This document shows positions 6,762-15,345 of a stretch of DNA of 39,950 bases, piece after piece; the first letter of the stretch is position 1; the number at the start of each line of letters is the position of its first letter. The notes below the pieces were generated by a model. It worked only from the letters and a program-made list of their open reading frames with translations. It was not told the origin of the DNA and ran no database searches. The stretch lies in contig WQRX01000032.1 of assembly GCA_009786535.1 (NCBI GenBank), positions 1 to 39,950 on the forward strand. Reading direction: 5' to 3'. The DNA comes from Defluviitaleaceae bacterium. Lineage in GTDB: Bacteria > Bacillota > Clostridia > Lachnospirales > WQUN01. The position numbers were made by a program, and so were the translations under genes.

Positions 6762-9149
6762 ATGAAGCATACAAATACACGTACAGATGCAGTACCCGCA
6801 TACATGCTTGGGGCGTTTTCTGCCGCGGGCGTTAATGCAACGGAGCTACTATTCGCCATTCATACCGATATGGCGATTGACGGCGATTTTTCTGATACCT
6901 ACGTAGGCGTGGACAAAAATAATCTCTACATATTATATGGGGAGGAAAAGGTCGTCAAAATTGAAGGCGCGCGGCGTATTGTTTCGCAGTACGAAGCACG
7001 CCGGCTGGTAACGCATCCGTTAAAAGGTTTGCGAGGGCTTTCTACGCATACCATGCTTTCTACCTGCCGTTTAATTAACGACCCGACAAAAAAAGACGAA
7101 GAGGAAGACGAAAAAAACGGGGAGGATAAATCCAAGGGGTCATCGGGTAAAGAAACGCTGATTCTGCTATTCTCCTTAGGCTGCCAAGGTTTTGTTGACC
7201 GCCTGCTAAAGGTAATCCGCAACATCAACAAAGGGGAAGAACCGCTTAAAGAAATTAAAGAAATGGACGAACTCTTCTGCCCCGTATGCGGTACACGCTA
7301 CCCCGAGCCCGAGCGCAAGCTCTGCCCCAAATGTACCGACAAAATGTCGATTTTCATGCGATTAATGGGCTTCTTTAAATATTACAAAGGCAAGGTTGCT
7401 ATGGTGGGGCTTACCATGCTTGCCGTAACCGTTTTACAAGTACTTGCGCCCTATGTAAGTACTCGCTTGCTTATCGACGAGGTGCTTACCCCCCCCCCCG
7501 TGTACTATCACGGCTACGATGTGCATTGGCTGGCGCAGCTGCTGGGCGTAGACAGCCTGTACCGATTGGTAGGTACGGTTGTATTAATCATTATTGCCAT
7601 GCGCATTGTGATTACGCTGTTTAACATGCTTTTCCAATATGTGCTTGCGCTCACCATGCCGTGGATGATTTATGACTTGCAAATGCGCATTTTTGAAGCG
7701 ATGCAGCGTTTGTCGGTTTCGTTTTACACTTCCAAGCGCACGGGCGCGTTAATGAACAGAGTTAGCCGCGACGCGCGCAATATTTACTGGTTCTTCATCG
7801 ACGGCTTCCCCTTTATTGTAATAAATGTGATTATGTTTGCAGGTATTTTTGGCGTTATGCTGTGGATGAATTGGCAGTTAGCCCTTATTTGCATCACGAT
7901 TATTCCCTTTACGGCTTTTATGTTTCGTTTACTGCGCAAAATTTTTGGGCGTATTTGGCACAAGCAATGGACGATAAACTCGCAGATGAATAACATGGTG
8001 AGCGACGCGGTAAATGGACAACGCGTGATTAAAGCCTTTGCCCGCGAGGGGGAGGAAACACGCCGATTTACGGAAATGGGCGGCAAACACGCCGCGGTAG
8101 ATGTTTCCGGCGCAAACCTTGCCTTTACGGCATTCCCGCTTATTTATCTGTTCATGTTTCTTGGGCAGGCAGTCGTTACCGCTATAGGCAGCATGATGGT
8201 TATTGAAGGAACGCTTTCCTTGGGAACGCTACTCACCTTTTTAATGTATCTCGGAATGCTCTACGGTCCGCTGGAGTTCCTCTCCACCGTAAGCAACTGG
8301 TGGGCGCGGTGTGTGGATTCGGCACAGCGCGTGTTCGAGGTCATTGACGCAAAAGCGGAAATTGAGGAGCCCGCAAACCCCATTATGCTAAACGAGCTAA
8401 AGGGCGAAATTGTGCTGGACGATGTATGGTTTCAATACGACCCCGCAACCCCTGTGCTAAAGGGCATGACCCTTACCGTACCTGCGGGCAAAACGCTGGG
8501 CATCGTAGGCAAAACGGGGGCGGGCAAGTCTACCATGGCAAATCTTATTGCCCGTTTATATGACGTAACGGAGGGTAGTATTAAGGTAGATAATACCGAC
8601 GTTAGGCACATGTCATTAAAACAATTACGTTCATCCATCGGTATTGTATCCCAAGATATATATCTGTTTATGGGCTCGATTATCGACAATATTCGCTATG
8701 CCCGCCCCGATGCGACCATAGAAGAAGTAATTTGGGCGGCAAAAATGGCAAGCGCACATGACTTTATTACCGCACTGCCCGACGCCTACGAAACACGAGT
8801 AGGCGCAGGCGGGCAAGATTTATCGGGTGGAGAAAAGCAGCGCCTTTCCATTGCCCGCACAATTATCCAAAACCCAAAGATTCTCATCTTAGACGAAGCC
8901 ACCGCCGCAATGGATACGGAAACGGAAGGCAAAATTCAAAACGCGCTTAACCAATTACAGTCCGGGCGTACCACAATAGCCATCGCACACAGGCTTTCTA
9001 CGCTCAAAGACGCGGAAAATTTAGCCGTTATCAAAGACGGCGCAGTGGTAGAAACAGGCACACACGAATCACTGATGCGCAAAAAAGGCGAGTATCACAA
9101 GCTATATTCCATACAAATGGAAGGCTTGAAAGTAATCTCAATGGAATAG
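6762..9149 (+). CDS. ABC exporter half-transporter with N-terminal sensor-like domain and zinc ribbon
   Basis: This fused permease-ATPase has 795 residues, about 200 more than a standard exporter half. Residues 1-160 form a soluble domain with an acidic, charged linker (about 109-130). A zinc ribbon follows (C173, C176, C188, C191) and then six membrane segments. The nucleotide-binding domain has Walker A GKTGAGKST, signature LSGGEKQR, Walker B ILILDEATAAMD and switch AHRLST. The last Asp of DEAT..D is present, but the second position carries AAMD instead of the usual SSLD or SALD. Its partner is the second ABC protein at 9707, with a DUF1854 protein between them, so a heterodimer is likely. 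The substrate is unknown. An 11-base C run at 7489-7499 codes for part of TPPPV between the first two membrane segments. Confidence 0.9.
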   Translation: MKHTNTRTDAVPAYMLGAFSAAGVNATELLFAIHTDMAIDGDFSDTYVGVDKNNLYILYGEEKVVKIEGARRIVSQYEARRLVTHPLKGLRGLSTHTMLSTCRLINDPTKKDEEEDEKNGEDKSKGSSGKETLILLFSLGCQGFVDRLLKVIRNINKGEEPLKEIKEMDELFCPVCGTRYPEPERKLCPKCTDKMSIFMRLMGFFKYYKGKVAMVGLTMLAVTVLQVLAPYVSTRLLIDEVLTPPPVYYHGYDVHWLAQLLGVDSLYRLVGTVVLIIIAMRIVITLFNMLFQYVLALTMPWMIYDLQMRIFEAMQRLSVSFYTSKRTGALMNRVSRDARNIYWFFIDGFPFIVINVIMFAGIFGVMLWMNWQLALICITIIPFTAFMFRLLRKIFGRIWHKQWTINSQMNNMVSDAVNGQRVIKAFAREGEETRRFTEMGGKHAAVDVSGANLAFTAFPLIYLFMFLGQAVVTAIGSMMVIEGTLSLGTLLTFLMYLGMLYGPLEFLSTVSNWWARCVDSAQRVFEVIDAKAEIEEPANPIMLNELKGEIVLDDVWFQYDPATPVLKGMTLTVPAGKTLGIVGKTGAGKSTMANLIARLYDVTEGSIKVDNTDVRHMSLKQLRSSIGIVSQDIYLFMGSIIDNIRYARPDATIEEVIWAAKMASAHDFITALPDAYETRVGAGGQDLSGGEKQRLSIARTIIQNPKILILDEATAAMDTETEGKIQNALNQLQSGRTTIAIAHRLSTLKDAENLAVIKDGAVVETGTHESLMRKKGEYHKLYSIQMEGLKVISME

Positions 9150-9159
9150 GGGTAATCAT

Positions 9160-9681
9160 ATGTCAACCGTAGACACAAATTTAGATTTAGGCATTTTGGA
9201 TATTAAAGATGTGGATTTTTACACCGCCGAAGGTGGCTTTATGGGCGTAAAATGCAAGGGCGAGGATTATAAGCACGTGATTCTCCGCCGAATTATGCCC
9301 ATTGAGCATCCCTTGGCGTACATTAGCGTAGCCGACCACGAGAATAAAGAGATTGGCATATTACGCGATGTAACGGCGCTTAGTGAGGCACAGCGTGCAT
9401 TGGTAGAAGGGGAGTTAAACAACCGTTATTACTCACCAACGGTGATGGACGTAATTAGCGTGCAAGATAAGCTGGGTTATGTGTACATGGAAATGAAGTT
9501 GCAAAACAAACAAGGGCGCATTTACGACAAGTCCTGCGCGATTAAAGATGTAAGCCGTAACATCCGCACCCTTGGGGATAAGACCGTGCTTATCTTCGAC
9601 GTAGACGGCAACCGTTATACCGCACAAATTGCCAACCTTAGCAAGCAGAGTCTGAAGAAACTTGACGCATATTTATTCTAA
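9160..9681 (+). CDS. DUF1854 domain protein
   Basis: The 173-residue soluble protein resembles the DUF1854 family: LDIKDVDFYTAEGGFMGVKC, then a GEDYKHVILRRIMPIEHPLAYISV core, EIGILRD, ERNNRYY-like (here ELNNRYYSP) and IxDxDGNRY near the end. I recall family members beside ABC transporters, and in some proteobacteria within cyanophycin (Asp-Arg polymer) gene clusters. Here it lies 10 bp after the first ABC gene and 25 bp before the second, so it is probably a dedicated partner, perhaps regulating or gating the pair. The biochemical role is not known. The aspA gene a few kilobases away is a weak hint of aspartate metabolism, nothing more. Confidence 0.8.
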   Translation: MSTVDTNLDLGILDIKDVDFYTAEGGFMGVKCKGEDYKHVILRRIMPIEHPLAYISVADHENKEIGILRDVTALSEAQRALVEGELNNRYYSPTVMDVISVQDKLGYVYMEMKLQNKQGRIYDKSCAIKDVSRNIRTLGDKTVLIFDVDGNRYTAQIANLSKQSLKKLDAYLF

Positions 9682-9706
9682 CGCACCAAACTTGAAGGGG
9701 ATTCAC

Positions 9707-11872
9707 ATGAAATCATTCATCTTTGAATATGACCTGGGCATGGACATGAACCCCCTCGCGGGCTCGCTTGTATTTGCCGAGGACGGAAGCATCACCTCCA
9801 GCGCAAACGGGACGGAGTTATTCCGCTTCTTCGCGAGCGAAATAACAGAAGCCGTAGTACACGCGGGGGTTGGCTGCGGCTTGCTTTTTGCCAAGGCAGA
9901 AGGCAAGGAAGACCGTATCCTATGCCGCTTTACCATGAGCGGCATCAAGCAAGCGGGCGAATTTGCAAAAATCGTCAACTTTTTTATTGCCAACGGCACC
10001 GCTGCCTTCCCCGAAGAAGAGGAAAAGCGCATATGCGAAACCTGCGGACGCCCCCTTATGGCGGAAATGAACGTTTGCGTTTTCTGCTATTCAAAGCTGG
10101 GCGTAATGAAGCGCGCCCTTTCCTTTGCCAAGCCGTATATTAAGCAAATTACGTATTCGCAGGTGCTTGGATTAGTTCCGCGCATTACGGTCATGTTATC
10201 GCCGTTATTTATCCGTGTTCTGGTAAATAATCATCTTGAACTGCAAATGGGCACATGGTTTGATATTTTACTTATTTGCGGCGCTATGTTGCTTACGCGG
10301 GTTATTGGCGACGGCTTTTTCATTTATACATCGCGTATATTTAACCGCGCCACCATTGCAATAACCAATGACCTGCGCGTAGAAGCGTATGCGAAACTAC
10401 AGAGCCATTCCATGTCCCTGTTCGCCAAGCGCACACCGGGGGATTTAATACGCCGCATTATGGACGATACATCAACCATTAATGAATTTGTCACCGACCT
10501 GGGGCGTTGGGTGGTAGATATGTTCTTTAACTTTGCCATCGCATTTATTATTTTGTTCTACTTCAACTGGCAGTTGACCTTGCTTGTCTTTATTCCCGTG
10601 CCCATTGTTATTTTCCTGCTGCGCCGCTTCTGGGGCATGATGATGGCACGGTTTGAACGGCATTGGCGCTGGGGTTCGCGCTGCAACTCCATTTTGCATG
10701 ACATTATCAAGGGCATACGCACGGTAAAGGCCTTCGGCAATGAAGAAAAGGAGATTAAAAAATTCTCATCCGCTACCCACCGCCATGCAAAAATCGGTGA
10801 AGAAAATGAAGTATTGTGGTCAATACTTTTCCCGCCCATCGGCTTTTTTATGGGGCTTGGAGAATTTCTTGTGCTTTTCATCGGCGGGTGGATGGTACTC
10901 AATGGCAGTTGGTGGCTCTTTGATGCAAACATGCAAATCGGCGATTTAGTACTTTTCACTATGTACCTTGGCTTTATCTACGGTCCGCTGCGCTGGATGG
11001 TACACTTCCCGCGCTGGTTGGCAAACACAACCACCAGCATGGTAAAGGTTTTTGAAGTATTGGACGATGAATCGGAGTTAAAGCCTGTGGCGAAGCCCAA
11101 AAACGTACCCATTGCAGGCACGGTAGATTTTGACGGCGTATTCTTCGGCTACAAATCCTATGAGCCTGTGCTAAAAAATATTTCCGTGGACATTAAACCG
11201 GGCGAAATGATTGGCATTGTGGGCAAATCGGGCGTTGGCAAATCTACGCTCATTAACCTTACCATGCGTCTGTACGACCCTAACACAGGGCGCATTCGCA
11301 TAAACAATACCGATTTACGCCACATGGACAGCGACCACTTGCATGAAAATATGGGCGTGGTTTTCCAAGACAGCTTCCTATTTGCGGGCAGCTTTTACGA
11401 TAACATCGTATACGGCAAACCCGATGCCACCTTTGAAGAGGTTATTGCCGCATCCAAAGCCGCAAACGCACACGATTTTATTGTGCAAACCAGCGACGGC
11501 TACAACACGCACATTGGCGAAGGCGGGCAAACATTATCCGGCGGGGAGCGGCAGCGCCTTTCTATTGCCCGGGCAATAATTAAAAATCCCGAAATTCTTA
11601 TCTTAGACGAGGCGACCAGCTCACTGGACGTGGAAACGGAGGCATCTATCCAAGAGAGCCTAAACCGCATCACCGAAGGGCGCACCACCATTGCCATCGC
11701 GCACCGCCTATCCACCTTGCGCAATGCCGACCGCTTAATCGTACTCTCGGAAGGCGGCGTGGAAGAAGTAGGCACCCACGCGGAATTGCTTAAAAAGAAG
11801 GGCATGTATTATAATCTGGTTATGGCGCAACGGCAAAATAGCCGTAAGCAGGAAGAGGAGGCACAACCATGA
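9707..11872 (+). CDS. ABC exporter half-transporter with zinc ribbon, partner of the 6762 protein
   Basis: This second fused permease-ATPase has 721 residues. It again has a soluble N-terminal domain (about 1-105) and a zinc ribbon (C110, C113, C124, C127), then six membrane helices. The ATPase domain has Walker A GKSGVGKST, signature LSGGERQR, Walker B ILILDEATSSLD and AHRLST, so this half looks catalytically canonical. The frame opens at 9662 inside the DUF1854 gene, but the ATG at 9707 with AGGGGA 6 nt upstream is the likely start. Its stop overlaps the peptidase start by 4 bp (ATGA). Zinc-ribbon extensions in both halves suggest a shared docking surface, perhaps for the DUF1854 protein. 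Confidence 0.9.
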   Translation: MKSFIFEYDLGMDMNPLAGSLVFAEDGSITSSANGTELFRFFASEITEAVVHAGVGCGLLFAKAEGKEDRILCRFTMSGIKQAGEFAKIVNFFIANGTAAFPEEEEKRICETCGRPLMAEMNVCVFCYSKLGVMKRALSFAKPYIKQITYSQVLGLVPRITVMLSPLFIRVLVNNHLELQMGTWFDILLICGAMLLTRVIGDGFFIYTSRIFNRATIAITNDLRVEAYAKLQSHSMSLFAKRTPGDLIRRIMDDTSTINEFVTDLGRWVVDMFFNFAIAFIILFYFNWQLTLLVFIPVPIVIFLLRRFWGMMMARFERHWRWGSRCNSILHDIIKGIRTVKAFGNEEKEIKKFSSATHRHAKIGEENEVLWSILFPPIGFFMGLGEFLVLFIGGWMVLNGSWWLFDANMQIGDLVLFTMYLGFIYGPLRWMVHFPRWLANTTTSMVKVFEVLDDESELKPVAKPKNVPIAGTVDFDGVFFGYKSYEPVLKNISVDIKPGEMIGIVGKSGVGKSTLINLTMRLYDPNTGRIRINNTDLRHMDSDHLHENMGVVFQDSFLFAGSFYDNIVYGKPDATFEEVIAASKAANAHDFIVQTSDGYNTHIGEGGQTLSGGERQRLSIARAIIKNPEILILDEATSSLDVETEASIQESLNRITEGRTTIAIAHRLSTLRNADRLIVLSEGGVEEVGTHAELLKKKGMYYNLVMAQRQNSRKQEEEAQP

Positions 11873-12915
11873 ACTCAATCCAATTACTAAAGGACCTAAC
11901 CAATGCATTTGGTCCTTCGGGGTTTGAAGAGGACGTAAACGCCACGGCGTTAAAGTATGTACCCAAAGGATACGAAACCGACCGCGACAACATGCTCAAT
12001 TTCTACATGCAAAAGACCTCGCAAAAAGGCAAGCCCACCGTACTTGTCGAGGCGCATTCCGACGAGATTGGCTTAATCGTACAAGCCGTAAAAGGCAACG
12101 GCACAATCACATTTTTGCCGCTGGGCGGCTGGGTACCGGCGACCCTTTCCGGTCAACGCATGGTGATTCGCAATAGCGAGGGCAAGCTAATCACGGGCGT
12201 AATTGCCACCGCGCCCACCCATTTCGGCGGGGCAGACGCACCCGCACCCAAACTGGAAGGCATGGTCATTGATATTGGCGCAGTCTCCCGTGCGGAAGTC
12301 GTTGACACGTACAAAATTTCCCCGGGCGACCCCGTTGTGCCACATTCCGTTTTCGAGCAGCAGGGCGATACCCTTATCGCAAAAGCGTTTGACGACCGCG
12401 TAGGCTGCGCCGCCGTATTGGAGGTGCTTGACACCTTTAAAAGCAAAAAGTTACCCCTTAACCTGGTCGGCGCGTTCTCTTCCCAAGAAGAAGTAGGCAT
12501 TCGCGGGGCAAAAACCATGGCAGCCCGCGTTAAACCCGATTTTGCCATTTGCTTTGAAGGCGCACCCGCAGACGACACCCTAACCGACCTTGCGCAAACC
12601 TCCCTTGGCAAAGGTCCGATGTTGCGCCACATTGACGGCGGAATGATTACAAACCCCCGCCTAATGGCGTACACCTTAGCCGCCGCCCAAAAAGCAAAAA
12701 TACCCGTACAACAAGCCGTGCGCAAGGCGGGAAGCACCAACGGCTCATACTTCCATATCGCGGGCACGGGCATACCCACGCTCGTAATTTCCTGCCCCAC
12801 CCGCTACGCACACAGCCCCCATTCCATGATTTCGCTAAACGATTATAAACAGTGCGTAAAGCTGGCAGTTGCGGTAATTAATGGACTTGATGCGAAAGTG
12901 CTGGAAGGGTTTTAA
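11869..12915 (+). CDS. M42-family metallo-aminopeptidase
   Basis: The 348-residue protein is a co-catalytic metallopeptidase of family M42, which forms large tetrahedral (TET) assemblies and trims peptides from the N-terminus. Metal ligand motifs are in order: VEAHSDEIGL (H63, D65), AFDDRVGCAAVLEVL (D175 region), SSQEEVGIRG (E207 catalytic, E208 ligand), ICFEGAPADD and RYAHSPHSM near the C-terminus. Members are often mislabelled as endoglucanases. The start overlaps the ABC exporter stop (ATGA), so the peptidase is translationally coupled to the exporter. This suggests that the exporter system and peptide turnover are linked, but the substrate is open. Confidence 0.9.
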   Translation: MNSIQLLKDLTNAFGPSGFEEDVNATALKYVPKGYETDRDNMLNFYMQKTSQKGKPTVLVEAHSDEIGLIVQAVKGNGTITFLPLGGWVPATLSGQRMVIRNSEGKLITGVIATAPTHFGGADAPAPKLEGMVIDIGAVSRAEVVDTYKISPGDPVVPHSVFEQQGDTLIAKAFDDRVGCAAVLEVLDTFKSKKLPLNLVGAFSSQEEVGIRGAKTMAARVKPDFAICFEGAPADDTLTDLAQTSLGKGPMLRHIDGGMITNPRLMAYTLAAAQKAKIPVQQAVRKAGSTNGSYFHIAGTGIPTLVISCPTRYAHSPHSMISLNDYKQCVKLAVAVINGLDAKVLEGF

Positions 12916-12932
12916 AACACAAACATCAAAGT

Positions 12933-12971
12933 GAACAAATGTTTGCATTTTACGAAACTGTGTGTTATATT
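12933..12971 (+). promoter_or_regulatory. lexA promoter with overlapping SOS box
   Basis: GAACAAATGTTT (12933-12944) fits the Gram-positive LexA operator with GAAC half-sites. It overlaps the -35 hexamer TTGCAT (12943-12948), which is 17 bp from the -10 TATATT (12966-12971). LexA bound here would block its own promoter, the usual autoregulation. A GCCCG/CGGGC hairpin lies in the short leader. Confidence 0.78.
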
Positions 12972-13018
12972 CGTAAAAAAGCCCGTTTTTTGCATCTGCG
13001 GGCGAAAGGATGCGGACT

Positions 13019-13630
13019 ATGGCTAAGAATCTTTCAACCAAGCAGCAAATGATTTTGGACTTTTTGAAAACGGAAATTCGGCAAAACGGCTACCCCCCCA
13101 CAGTGCGGGAAATTTGTGACGCGGTTAAACTAAGCTCTACATCCACCGTACACGCCCATTTGGAAACGCTGGAGCGTAAAGGGTATATCCGCCGTTCGCC
13201 TACTAAAAATCGTTCAACGGAAATTTTGGAAGAGGATTTTTACCAAAGCGCGCGCGAGCTGGTTAATGTGCCTATTGTAGGACAGGTTGCGGCAGGCGTG
13301 CCTATTTTAGCGGAAGAAAATATTGAAGATACCTTCCCCATACCCATTGATTATGTAAAAAATGACACCTGTTATATGCTGCACGTAAAAGGCGACAGCA
13401 TGGTGGACGAAGGCATTTTAGACGGCGATTTGGTGCTGGTGCGCCAGCAACAAGACGCAACCAACGGCGATATCGTTATCGCTCTGCTGGACGACGACGC
13501 AACGGTAAAAACCTTCAGCCGCCAAGGGGAGTATATTCACCTACTGCCCGCGAATAAGGACTTTAAACCTATCGTAACGAAGGAATGCAGTATTTTAGGT
13601 AAAGTTATCGGTCTGTACCGTCGGTATTAA
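13019..13630 (+). CDS. lexA: SOS repressor LexA
   Basis: LexA represses DNA-damage genes and cuts itself when RecA filaments form. The N-terminal winged helix (residues 1-65) includes YPPTVREICDAVKLSSTSTVHAHLETLERKGYI. The self-cleavage site is Ala92-Gly93 in VAAGVPI. The catalytic Ser127 sits in KGDSMVDEGI and Lys164 in DATVKTF, so the S24 peptidase dyad is complete. The ATG at 13019 is chosen over one at 13010 because AAAGGA sits at proper spacing only for the later codon; this gives 203 residues. An SOS box overlaps its promoter. Confidence 0.95.
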   Translation: MAKNLSTKQQMILDFLKTEIRQNGYPPTVREICDAVKLSSTSTVHAHLETLERKGYIRRSPTKNRSTEILEEDFYQSARELVNVPIVGQVAAGVPILAEENIEDTFPIPIDYVKNDTCYMLHVKGDSMVDEGILDGDLVLVRQQQDATNGDIVIALLDDDATVKTFSRQGEYIHLLPANKDFKPIVTKECSILGKVIGLYRRY

Positions 13631-13680
13631 CCGCGCTTTGCCCGCATAAAATATTTGACCTTATCTTTAGGACGTGACCT

Positions 13681-14586
13681 GTGTCAATTTTTTCGTTGTT
13701 TTTAAAAGCCACCGCCGTTGGCGCGGCAAATGTTGTACCCGGCATTAGCGGGGCTACGCTTGCGGTTATCTTCCGCGTATATGACCGCTTAATTGCGGCG
13801 ATAAACGGGCTTATGTCGGACCGGAGGGCTTCGCTTGCGTTTTTAATCCCCTTTGGGCTGGGCATGGGGGTGGGCATTGTTGCGGTAGGTTCGATAATCA
13901 GTATATTAATTGGGATGTTTTCGTTTCAATCTGCGGGCTTTATTGCGGGGTTGATGGCGGGAAGCATCCCCTTTTTGTACGGGCAAGCGGCTTCGCGGCT
14001 TGGGGAAACTTCTAAGGCGCTGTATTACGCGGCGTTATTGGTCGCGGCGGTTGTTATTGCCGCACTTGCCATATTTGCGCCAACGCCCGAGCTGTACATT
14101 GAGGGCACACTAAGCATCGGCATTATGGTGTTGTTATTTATCGGCGGTTTTCTTGCGGCGGCGGCAATGATTGTACCGGGCGTAAGCGGCGCAATGGTAC
14201 TCATTTTGTTGGGCATTTACCCCCTTGCCATGGACACGATTAACCAAATACGCGCCTATCTTTCCACGCCCTTCGATTTTTCGCTGCTGCCCCCTATTTT
14301 GCGGGTGGTAATACCCGTTGGGCTTGGGATAATCCCCGGTATTTTGCTGGCAAGCCGCGGCATTGCCGTGCTGTTGGAAAAATATTTTTCCCTAACCTAT
14401 TTTATTATTATCGGCTTGGTTTTCGGTACAATTTTTGCGCTTTTTGCCGACCCGCGCACCTACGAAAGCGGCGAGGTAACAATTCTTTCTACCGTTACGA
14501 CGGTTATCGCATTCCTATGCGCTATGCTGCTTGCCCTGCGCTTTGGGAAGAAGCAGGAAGCTGCCGAAACGGAAGTTAATACGTAA
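13681..14586 (+). CDS. DUF368 polyprenyl-phosphate translocase (PopT-like)
   Basis: This 301-residue membrane protein has at least eight hydrophobic segments and the DUF368 hallmark repeated in two halves: GAANVVPGISGATLAVIF near the start and AAMIVPGVSGAMVLILLGIY in the middle. DUF368 proteins have been reported to recycle undecaprenyl phosphate across the membrane for cell-wall synthesis (PopT). The start is GTG at 13681 with AGGA about 10 nt upstream. It lies 50 bp after lexA and may be co-transcribed. Its 3' end overlaps that of convergent thyX by 11 bp. Confidence 0.88.
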   Translation: MSIFSLFLKATAVGAANVVPGISGATLAVIFRVYDRLIAAINGLMSDRRASLAFLIPFGLGMGVGIVAVGSIISILIGMFSFQSAGFIAGLMAGSIPFLYGQAASRLGETSKALYYAALLVAAVVIAALAIFAPTPELYIEGTLSIGIMVLLFIGGFLAAAAMIVPGVSGAMVLILLGIYPLAMDTINQIRAYLSTPFDFSLLPPILRVVIPVGLGIIPGILLASRGIAVLLEKYFSLTYFIIIGLVFGTIFALFADPRTYESGEVTILSTVTTVIAFLCAMLLALRFGKKQEAAETEVNT

Positions 14587-15199
14587 TATCATCAAAAACC
14601 ACGGGTAAAAGCCGTTTAAATTCATCCAGCATAGGTCTTGCAATTTCGCGCATTTGCGGGTGCGATGCCTTATCTGTACGCAAACGGAAAAAATGCCGCC
14701 ATGCACGTAAATTCATGGTGGTGATAATTTCCGTTTTTAAGCTGTTGGGTAAAATGCTTCGCGCTTCTTCGGGCGTTGCGCCCAATTCCAACAATTTCAT
14801 ATAAGCGTTTTCAATTTCTTGCATTGTTTGTTGCCACAGTTTATATTTTTCGTCGCTTTCCACCCAAAAATAGGGGCGGATAAAGGTCAGCTCGTTCCCG
14901 AATTTATCTTTCGCATAATTGCAATAGCGCGTACTTTCTTGGCTGTAGCTTGCGATACGGTGGCGCACAATTTCGTGTGTTACGCCGCGGTCGCACACAA
15001 TTTTGGCAGAAATTTTTTCATGCTCTATTACCGATTCGTGCCCGCGCTTTAATATCCGCCTTACAAACAATGCGGCAGAATCCTCGGTTATCAAATCCTC
15101 GCTTTTATAACAAGTTCGCCCGGCACGCTCAATATTTTTAAGCATTTCGGCGCCGTTTAAAGTACCAATAACTTCAAATGAGGGGGGAATGATTTTCAT
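14576..15199 (-). CDS. thyX: FAD-dependent thymidylate synthase ThyX
   Basis: ThyX makes dTMP from dUMP using methylene-tetrahydrofolate, FAD and NAD(P)H. The 207-residue protein has the ThyX signature as RHRIASYSQESTRYC (family RHRxxSxxxxSxR), which binds FAD and dUMP. It also has GHESVIEHEKISAKIVCDRGVTHE before it and NLRAWRHFFRLR near the C-terminus, carrying the Arg residues that hold and activate dUMP. The start has AAGGA 8 nt upstream. The gene is a single minus-strand unit between DUF368 (convergent, 11-bp overlap) and rqcH (divergent). No thyA or folate genes are seen nearby. Confidence 0.95.
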   Translation of the reverse strand: MKIIPPSFEVIGTLNGAEMLKNIERAGRTCYKSEDLITEDSAALFVRRILKRGHESVIEHEKISAKIVCDRGVTHEIVRHRIASYSQESTRYCNYAKDKFGNELTFIRPYFWVESDEKYKLWQQTMQEIENAYMKLLELGATPEEARSILPNSLKTEIITTMNLRAWRHFFRLRTDKASHPQMREIARPMLDEFKRLLPVVFDDITY

Positions 15200-15230
15200 G
15201 CAAATCTTCCTTTCGATGGGTAATGCGGGG

Positions 15231-15259
15231 ATTATAGCGGAAAAGAGTAAAGATTAAAA
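15231..15259 (-). promoter_or_regulatory. Candidate thyX promoter
   Basis: On the minus strand, a perfect -10 TATAAT (15231-15236) lies 17 bp from a weak -35 TTTTAA (15254-15259), about 30 bp before the thyX ATG. Confidence 0.5.
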
Positions 15260-15345
15260 CCGTGGGCGCGGTTATTGTGTTTAATTATTTGACCTTAACC
15301 CGCCAAAATGCTACGCTTCTTTATATTTCGCAAAGGAGAACCTCT

